The notes under the pieces are model-generated. The model did no database searches. It was not told where the DNA came from and saw only the letters and a program-made list of their open reading frames with translations. DNA of 60,000 nucleotides from Symsagittifera roscoffensis. Taxonomy: Eukaryota; Xenacoelomorpha; Acoela; Convolutidae. The stretch spans positions 19,235,623 to 19,295,622 of the forward strand of contig NC_087065.1 of assembly GCF_963678635.1 (NCBI RefSeq), written 5' to 3'. Below, one piece after another: positions 53,375-60,000 of this stretch (the stretch's first letter is position 1; every line of letters starts with the position of its first letter). A program made the position numbers and the translations under genes.

Positions 53375-54499
53375 CTAAATTTTCAGTGTTAACTCCCTGC
53401 TCCTAAACTCATCGCGCGTGTTCAAGCCCGGTTTCTCTTTCCTGATATGTATTGCCTCTATTGTTAGCAATTTTGTTTGGTTGTTTGACCTATCTATAAT
53501 TTCCCAACTAAGATCTGCGCTACTTCCCTCAAGTTGGCATTGCTGAAGGTGGAGGCCTACCGGTGAGTCTGCTTTCTTATGTTCCTCAATTCTAGTGGTC
53601 AAATGTCGAACAGTTTGTCCGACATAGGTGGAAGTGCATCCACTACATGACAGTTTATAAACCACTCTTGACTTGAGGTCATTGGAAAATGCTGACTTCA
53701 GTGATGGTAAACATGATTGTAGTTTTCTTGTGGTGAAAACCACTTGAACGTTCGTTAATTTTCGTAACCTGTTAGCAAAATATTGGCTCTGGTTACCTCT
53801 ATATTGCACCATCAGCATTGGGGGCTTCTCATCCTTTGGTGATTGAACTGACAAACCCCTGTCACTATCCAGGGGCTTGCCTTTACCCTCGATGATCTTG
53901 CACAAGGCGTCTGAAGCCACCTTTGCGGACCAATTTTCCGGGTACTGATTTGTCAGCCATTGCGCCCTATTAGTTTCCATAGCCTTATCAAATTGCTCCC
54001 AGCTAGATGTACTCCTAAAAACCCTGTGTACAGTGCCTTGGATAACACTACGCTTATACTGAGTTGGGGCGCAGCTTCTATAGTTCAGTATAGTCCCTGT
54101 ATCTGTTGGTTTTTGATACCAACTGCAAGTTACACGCCTATCCTGCGATACATTTATGTTCAAATCCAGGAACGGCAAATTCCCCTCCGAATTAGTTTTC
54201 TCTAGAGTGAACTGCAAATTTGGATGAAGAGAATTGGCGGCATCGAGAAGACAACTCGGCTCCCCTCTGACTGTTCTAACAATGTCATCCACATACCTGA
54301 GGAACAATTTCACCTGGGGAGTATCCTTCTCCTTGTTCTTAGCTCGGCAGCAGCTTTCACAGTACCAGACTATCTCGGTTATTGATGCGTATACTTCATC
54401 GGATATTTTTCCGCATTTTAGATGATACCAGTTTCGGCAACTCTCGCATTCAACCCCCTTTGATCTATATGTGACTTTCCTGCTGCAACATGGGCACAA
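53375..54499 (-). CDS. PHD finger - RT remnant - GIY-YIG endonuclease ORF (Penelope-like)
   Basis: A 374-codon uninterrupted frame. The N-terminus is a PHD-type zinc finger (CPCC, CESCRNWYHLKC, VWYCESC, residues about 2-52). After a short charged linker the protein enters RT at motif C (LFLRYVDDIVRTV) and continues with LPFLDLNINV, WYQKPTDTG and the thumb. The fingers and most of the palm (motifs 1 to B) are missing, so it cannot be a working RT. The C-terminal 95 residues are a GIY-YIG nuclease (VVYKLSCSGC, TYVGQTVRHLTTRIEEH, then EAIHIRKEKPGLN), with Tyr, Arg and Glu landmarks present. No in-phase ATG lies upstream before a TAA at about 54523, so a spliced start or 5' loss is likely. The PHD-RT fusion may be an internal deletion product. 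Confidence 0.75.
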   Translation of the reverse strand: MCPCCSRKVTYRSKGVECESCRNWYHLKCGKISDEVYASITEIVWYCESCCRAKNKEKDTPQVKLFLRYVDDIVRTVRGEPSCLLDAANSLHPNLQFTLEKTNSEGNLPFLDLNINVSQDRRVTCSWYQKPTDTGTILNYRSCAPTQYKRSVIQGTVHRVFRSTSSWEQFDKAMETNRAQWLTNQYPENWSAKVASDALCKIIEGKGKPLDSDRGLSVQSPKDEKPPMLMVQYRGNQSQYFANRLRKLTNVQVVFTTRKLQSCLPSLKSAFSNDLKSRVVYKLSCSGCTSTYVGQTVRHLTTRIEEHKKADSPVGLHLQQCQLEGSSADLSWEIIDRSNNQTKLLTIEAIHIRKEKPGLNTRDEFRSRELTLKI

Positions 54500-54508
54500 G
54501 CCGTTTTT

Positions 54509-54594
54509 GTCATTAAGAGTAGTTTATTGTAAAAATCCTGACGATGCACATAGTTGCGAAAACGTTTGAAATTTACTTTTTAGCAAAAATTTCT
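54509..54594 (+). repeat. Right inverted terminal repeat of the Penelope element with hammerhead-like core
   Basis: Reads CTGACGA at 54538-54544, a GCA/TGC stem with loop CATAGT, then GAAAACG from 54558. This fits the CUGANGA...GAAA hammerhead consensus. A GAAATTT/AAATTTC pairing downstream (about 54568-54592) could form helix III. The cleavage triplet was not fixed. Confidence 0.5.
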
Positions 54595-54902
54595 TCTACT
54601 GAACAAAAACAATAATAATTCAATAAGTAGTAGTAGCCCTGATTTTAGGAGTGACCTCGTGGTCTGGGGATACTCAGACCCAGCCATGAGCTCACTATTT
54701 CTGCATGTAATTAAGTTAATTTGAGTGTTTTGACCGAAGCCGAAAGCAGTAACGTTTTTTGTCGACCCGATGTTAGAAAGACCACCGAAAGTACTGGCTT
54801 GGTAGAGACTGTTAAAAGCATGTAAAGCTCTGTTTAGACGTTGGCCAGTCGTCTTAGGACTTGTATTTTCCGTCGATATGTATCTTCCGGGCGAATTTTA
54901 CA
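54595..54902 (+). repeat. LTR fragment, 3' end, direct orientation
   Basis: Starts at TCTACTGAAC, the same LTR position at which the fragment at 52740-53051 stops, and ends GAATTTTACA, the LTR terminus. It is in the orientation expected for the 3' LTR of copy 1, and so may be the end of that element. Confidence 0.7.
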
Positions 54903-55994
54903 TAAATCTGATTAGGCTAAAACCGAAAACGTATGAGAATGAAGAAAACTATTAAAAGTTGTGATTTTATAAGTTATGTAGTATCTTTTTTTTCAATTCT
55001 GGTTGATGAGCGTCAAGAACGTAATTTTGAAATGTAAGTGAAGCTTTTTCTTGATCGTTGATCATGTTTGTCATAATTATAAATATAGTTAGAGCTTACG
55101 TTTGTAAACTTCTTAACTAACAATTTTTTCTTTGAAAACTCTTCATTCAGTTTTATTTTTGATTGCTGCTCACATGGTTAATCATGCGGCTGGAACCAGA
55201 TAAAGCCGCTGGAGGTTAAATTCAGCATGCCTGCTTCTGCTGGTCAAAAATGTACCTCCATTAGTCTTCCACTGGCGGTCTGCAATGAATCCAGAAACGG
55301 GTTCTTCTACGCAATCACCATGCTGTAATCATTTTTCCTGCCTTATATATCTGAGGGGTAGATCTTCTTGCGCTGAGGGGTGCTTGGGTCAGACCTATTG
55401 TTCTGGATTCTATCTCGTTCGTTCTTAATAAGACATAGCCTGATTGGATCATTTAAAATCGCAGCTATTCTATTCGATTCCAATTTTGGGTTTCAAGGAA
55501 CATAGTTTTTGTGATCCCCTCCGGATCGCGGAAAATGCTAAAAATCTGATGTTTTTAATTTGAAGTTTTCCATGATTACAATAATGTTGAAATCACAATA
55601 TTATTTCCATGTGAGCACAAAATTATTGATTCTATTACCAGACCGTTTATGTGGGAGTTTTTTCATTTTGTTGGATCATTTGCCGCTCATTAATTGTTTT
55701 TGGATTTTCATTAAAAGCCGTTGATTGTGTTTCTGGACGTGTTTTCCGCAAATAGAACAGCAATTTTGAAGTTTTCTTTACTGTGGTTTTTCCGTTTTTG
55801 GACTTAGTGGCTCTCTCTTTCTGTCTGGTAGCTTGAAATGCTGTTTATACGTGGTATCGCAAGTGTTGCGAAGCTTCGCTACTGCTAATTAAACAAATTG
55901 ATTGAGCTCTAGTTAAGTATCAAGGTGAATTATAAAGTGTAGTTCTTAAGAATTTCAATTATGGAATGCTTGGCTCATGATTGTTTTTTCGGAT
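54903..55994. other. Intergenic, no gene recognised
   Basis: AT-rich host sequence. Only short frames. A lone CCCCTCCGGATC (about 55516-55527) resembles the leader motif of Mac-gypsy but has no element context. Confidence 0.5.
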
Positions 55995-56176
55995 CAAGTT
56001 AACATCCTCCTCCCCAAATAGACCACGTTAAGATCCTCCACCCGAGCGTTAATGTTAATTTAAATCTACTTAGCGCTGCATGTAAAATGCTCTATTCTGA
56101 TTGGCTGAAAATTCGAACACAGAACCAAGTTAACATCCTCCCCTCTAAACGGATGGGGGGAAGGATGTTAACTTGG
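55995..56176. repeat. Short inverted-repeat element (MITE-like) upstream of the carboxyltransferase-like gene
   Basis: CAAGTTAACATCCT occurs at 55995-56008 and again at 56126-56139, and its complement AGGATGTTAACTTG at 56162-56175. The last two form a hairpin with 15-bp perfect arms plus C/G runs. The outer pair could be the ends of a 181-bp non-autonomous DNA element. No clear target duplication is seen. It ends 28 bp before the chosen start codon of the next gene. Confidence 0.45.
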
Positions 56177-56203
56177 TCCGTTTTTTCATACTTCAGACTA
56201 GTT

Positions 56204-57838
56204 ATGCTTCAGCTACTGCGTGCGGTGCCCTTGAAATCATGTCGTTGGAGTTCATCTTCTCTTGATAAGTTTAGGGAACGATTGAATGTTCACATAGAAT
56301 CCAGCGACCATTCTAAATATCAGAAGCTTAATAAGCTTCTTCCTCGTGAACGAATATTTTCTCTGCTTGATCAAGATTCTGCTTTCTTGGAACTGTCACA
56401 ATTAGCAGGAGACAGAATGTATAAAAAAGATTTAATTAAAAGTGGAGGACTGATAACAGGCATCGGAATCGTGAATGAGAAGCTGTGCATGATAATGTAT
56501 AGCGATTTTACTGTTAAAGGTGGTTCGTTTTATCCTATTGGTCTGAAAAAGTACTTGCGAGCTCAAGAAATAGCCGCTCAATGCGAGTTGATAAGCATAC
56601 ATTTAACAGAATCTGGAGGTGCGGCGTTGCCTTACCAAGCTGATTTGTTCATTGAAGGAGGAGAGACCTTTTACAATATTGCAAAGGCGTCGGCTGCAGG
56701 GTTAACTCAACTGACTGTCGTTTTTGGCTCGTGTACAGCAGGTTAACAGTAACTCAATAGTTGTTATTAGGCTAACAGCAATTCAAATTTTTGTGATGGG
56801 GGTAACTCGCAGGTTGTTGTAGGAGCTGCATACGTTCCGGCTATGTGCGAGGAAAATGTTATCGTGGATAGAAAAGGATACATTTTTCTTGGAGGACCTC
56901 CTCTAGTTCAAGCTGCTACTGGAGCTGTCGTTTCGGCTGAGGAACTTGGCGGGGCTATTGTTCATTGTTCACAGAGTGGTGTCTCGGATTATTTTGCTGC
57001 AAATGATCAACATGCTATTGAATTGGCACGAAAAATAATTCGAAATTCAAACTATAAACACAACAAAAAATTGGTTGATTTGTTTTCGAAAAGTGCTGTG
57101 AAAACATCAGATTTCAATTTTGATGGAACTCAAAGAATATGTGCTAGGAAATTGATTGAAGCACTTGCAGATGAGAATGAGTTTGACGAGTTCAAAAAAA
57201 TGTATGGGAATGACATAGTTACTGGGTTCTGTAATGTGTCAAAAATCCATTGTGGGGTTATATCTAATAATGGAGTCCTCAGCGTAGAAGGAGCTTTAAA
57301 AGCGACATCGTTCGTCCAGATTTGTTCGAAACGAAAAATTCCGTTGATTTTCATTCAAAATGCATTAGGTTTGTCTTGTTTGCAAACTTTTATGTAGAAA
57401 TCATTAAATGTAGAATTTTGACGCTAGTTTACCGTTTTAGGCATTGAAAAACATGATAATTTAGAAGTCCAAGATAATCGAGGGAAAGCTAAAGCAGCGC
57501 TTATGTCTGTTGTTGCGTGTTCTGAAGTTCCAAAAGTTACTTTAATCATTGGAGCTAGTCATGGAATTGAAAATTTTGCGTTTTGTGGTAGATCATTCAG
57601 TCCAAATTTTCTTTTTACTTGGCCGAATGCCAAGGTTTCGTCAATTAATTGCGAAAGTATACCCAACAGCCAACATCAGTTTGAAAAAGAAGAAGAGGAA
57701 GCAGTTTTTGGTTCGGCACGGTTATGGGATGACGGTATCATTGAGCCAAGAGACACGAAACAAGTAATATCGTTGAGTTTAGCCAGTGCATTGAACAGGA
57801 CAATTAAAAACTCTGTCTTTCCTGTCCTAAGAATGTAA
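56204..57838 (+). CDS. Divergent methylcrotonoyl-CoA carboxylase beta-like carboxyltransferase
   Basis: Three exons: 56204-56741, 56823-57368 and 57441-57838. The introns are 81 and 72 bp, both GT...AG and phase 1; the joined frame is 493 codons. The start at ATG 56204 gives an Arg/Ser-rich, acid-free leader (MLQLLRAVPLKSCRWSSSS) typical of a mitochondrial transit peptide. An upstream in-phase ATG (56087) lies in the repeat and is less likely. The N domain has TGIGIVNEKLCMIM, VKGGSFYP, LRAQEIA, HLTESGGAALPYQADLF and GSCTAG; the C domain has YGNDIVTGF, IPLIFIQNALG and ARLWDDGIIEPRDTK, and the protein ends LRM as MCC beta does. MCC beta moves carboxyl from biotin to 3-methylcrotonyl-CoA in leucine breakdown. 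Here the second oxyanion loop, usually GG-YGAGN, reads GASHGIENF, and about 50 residues before ARLWDDG are missing, so activity is doubtful. Confidence 0.8.
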
Positions 57839-60000
57839 GTTCTTGATGTTTCAAACCTTCGACAAGAAAGCGTAAATTAAAGAAAGATGTACTATAATTT
57901 TTGTAGCAGAAAATTTAACCAGAGTTTTGACCTAATTTTGTGTAGCTACAAAAAACTTATTCGTTGACATATGGATATACAAGTGCGCGATTTGTAGTTT
58001 GAGCTCATGATAAATAATATCTGTCACGGACATATTTACCCGATATACAAAGTGGCGAGGAGCTGTGTTTGGGCGTTTTTGTTTTCTATCTTTTTCAGCG
58101 CAAAAGCAGTTACCTTAAATAATCATCGGAGTGATCAAGTGATAAATCATATTATATTCACTTCAATTAAGTATATCACAATAAATTCATTTCAGTTGCT
58201 TAATAGGCTGTTAAAATTAAATAGTTAACTCAAAATTGAATTTGAAATTGAATGTTTCAAGCAATCCGAATATGGCTGCCAATTAAAACATGTATGTTGA
58301 GGCGCAAGCAACAAAAAATCTAAAATAATGATATTTAAAGAATAATGATATTTAAAAATTTTCTAGAATTTTAGAAAAAATCTTTTTCATGAGATGATTT
58401 AACGTGGAAGAAGTTTTTTAAACGACTGAGATACTTACTTGAATCTAGCTAAATAAATAGTAGAAAGATCATCTCGATAAGATTTTTTAAGATAAACTTA
58501 AAACTTGTGAAACTGAACTTCCATGGCTGAATGGCTTATTTCTACTTTTTTCGATTGCACTTTATAGAGCTGCTTTTTATGTTCTCGCTAGTGTTTAAAA
58601 GCTTCTCTGTAAAATCATTGCAATTGTCATACGAGGGAGTTTTTTTATGACATACAGTTTATTTGACGTTGTTTTGCAGATAACATTAGGAATTAATTTT
58701 TGTTTCGACCTCTCTCGAAGATGTTTTTAAATTTTTTTTCATACCAGTTTTGAATACCTCAAGGAAGGTTTTATGGGTTCAAGCGTGGAATCATAATAAA
58801 GTCCTATCAATCGTGATTCGGATTCAGAAAAAAATCTGTCGAGAAAAACTAATCTGATACATTTATTTAGGAGAGAATTATAAATATAGGATTAGTCAAT
58901 GAAACTACTTGTACAGATTATCTCACCAAGAATTTTGCAAAAAGTTATACAGTTCAATGAGGCATGACCCTGAAAAACTTAGGATAGAAGTTGCGAGGTG
59001 ATATCGGACTTGAACCGTGCGAATAAAAAAGTCTATTACATTGGTCTAATCTTTCAGATATAGGGATTACATGTTTTAGTAATGTTACTTTAGCTTATGC
59101 TCAGTTATTTTTAAAAATCTATCTGGTGGGTTTATTATCGTCGAATTGCTCAAAGTTATTGCATTAAAGGTAAATATTTTGCCATGGCCGCTGATGACTT
59201 GGTTTCAAGTTAGGCATAGTTTTGGTCGTTATTGAGACTAAATTAGACGAAATTTGTTGAATTTTTCGCTGGCAATTTCCTTTCTACAATTTTATCGTTA
59301 TTTTAACTATAGTTATTGCTCTTTTGTGCAGTTTTCGCCTAATTCAATAGCTTTTTGAAGAAAAAGATAACAGGAATTTTGGAAAACAAAAAATGCGAAA
59401 GAAATTTTTTTGAATTGCGTTCTTGTGTTTGATCGCAACATTGTCCTAATTGCGTAGCCAATGGCTGTTTTGTTCTGTTTGATTTTCGCTTGTGTTTTCC
59501 TAATCAATAATGATATTTTCAAATGGAAATTAATGAAGCAATTTGATAGCTTTTTTCTAATGTTTTCCGACCGATCTAATAATTAATGTTGGATTTTATT
59601 AAACGTTTCTTCCGACCGATCAGATCTTATATCGGTGATGATGGTTTTATTTTTTTCGGGAAAAGTCTTTAAATTTGTTCGGGCTCAAATTTACTTTATC
59701 GCGATTTGACTATTGATTTTTTATTAAGTTCAATTCAATTTTTGTGTTAAAAGGAAGGCAAACAGAACAGCAAAAGTGTAAAGGTCACAAAAAAAACGTG
59801 ATCTACTTTTGGTTTCGAAAAGGGATTTATTTTTCAGATTTCCCGACGAAAAGAATTTTTTTTTCGAAAGTTGAGATTTTTTCAAACCAAACAGTATTTT
59901 TTTGTTTAATTGCGTTTATTGACTCTTTTCCAACACTCTGTTGGCTATGTTTTTTGTCATTTAACTATTTCCTTGGTCTCTACAGCCATCCAACTGAAAC
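57839..60000. other. Downstream intergenic, no gene recognised
   Basis: AT-rich sequence with short frames only (under about 75 codons). No repeats, RNA genes or domain motifs were seen on either strand. Confidence 0.5.

Larger units (their letters stand above)
53052..54594 (-). mobile_element. Penelope-like element with inverted terminal repeats
   Basis: A 1.54-kb element whose 86-bp ends (53052-53137 and 54509-54594) are inverted copies. The interior encodes a PHD finger, a remnant of RT and a GIY-YIG endonuclease on the minus strand. Penelope-like elements are flanked by terminal repeats that may be direct or inverted. Here the flanking LTR fragments are inverted too, so the symmetry extends beyond the element. 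Confidence 0.75.

Noticed and set aside
55513-55527. A single leader-type motif (CCCCTCCGGATC) in host DNA
   Set aside because: One isolated 12-bp match with no nearby element sequence. It may be chance.
56087-56203. ATG at 56087 as the start of the carboxyltransferase-like gene
   Set aside because: The extra 39 codons fall in the hairpin repeat and would hide the transit peptide that begins at 56204.

Overview
The window is animal genomic DNA dominated by retroelements. The one recognisable host gene, at 56.2-57.8 kb, encodes a mitochondrial carboxyltransferase-like protein and has two very short GT-AG introns (81 and 72 bp). The flanks are AT-rich and the retroelement interiors are clearly richer in GC. 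This points to an invertebrate with compact genes. I cannot name the species. The LTR element, the PHD/GIY-YIG Penelope element and the LINE would fit a cnidarian or another basal or small-genome metazoan, but that is inference.

Region by region. (1) 0.3-11.5 kb holds a heavily decayed minus-strand Ty3/gypsy-like element (G1). Its gag, protease, RT, RNase H and integrase pieces lie in the expected order. A 4.35-kb gag-to-RNase H segment is tandemly duplicated almost without change (2757-7106 and 7114-11465). (2) 11.5-13.6 kb is intergenic, with a Penelope end remnant and the 3' part of a non-LTR retrotransposon interrupted by an LTR. (3) 13.6-54.9 kb is a 41-kb inverted arrangement of two copies of one very large LTR retrotransposon, here called Mac-gypsy. 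Copy 1 is on the + strand (13578-33421). Copy 2 is on the - strand (33422-53051) and appears nested, antisense, in the 3' tail of copy 1. Its exact LTR end joins that tail at 33421/33422. (4) 53.05-54.6 kb is a Penelope-like element with inverted ends between two inverted fragments of the same LTR. (5) 54.9-60 kb is host DNA with the carboxyltransferase-like gene.

The Mac-gypsy element is the notable system. Read from both copies it has a 0.9-kb LTR (TG...CA), a roughly 2.8-kb non-coding leader full of a 13-bp purine-rich motif, then ORF1: gag with two zinc knuckles, retropepsin, RT, RNase H, a long acidic spacer, H2C2 plus DDE integrase, and finally a macro domain (ADP-ribose-binding fold, TARG1-like) in the same frame. 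ORF2 follows: coiled coil, an SGNH/GDSL hydrolase domain with all four catalytic blocks, a Ser/Arg-rich linker, a second degenerate SGNH-like domain and a helical C-terminus. ORF3 is a very long frame (more than 1,300 codons) of unknown function. A conserved 3' hairpin, a polypurine tract and the 3' LTR come last. Each copy has lost different parts. Copy 1 lacks RT and part of gag, and its protease DTG is DTE. Copy 2 keeps RT but lacks all of ORF2. Both carry many stops and frameshifts. Neither is functional. Adding the parts back suggests an ancestral length of about 24 kb, very large for this class.

The combination of a polyprotein-borne macro domain, an SGNH hydrolase ORF and a giant unknown ORF is not something I recognise from described LTR retrotransposons, and it is the main candidate for an undescribed system here.
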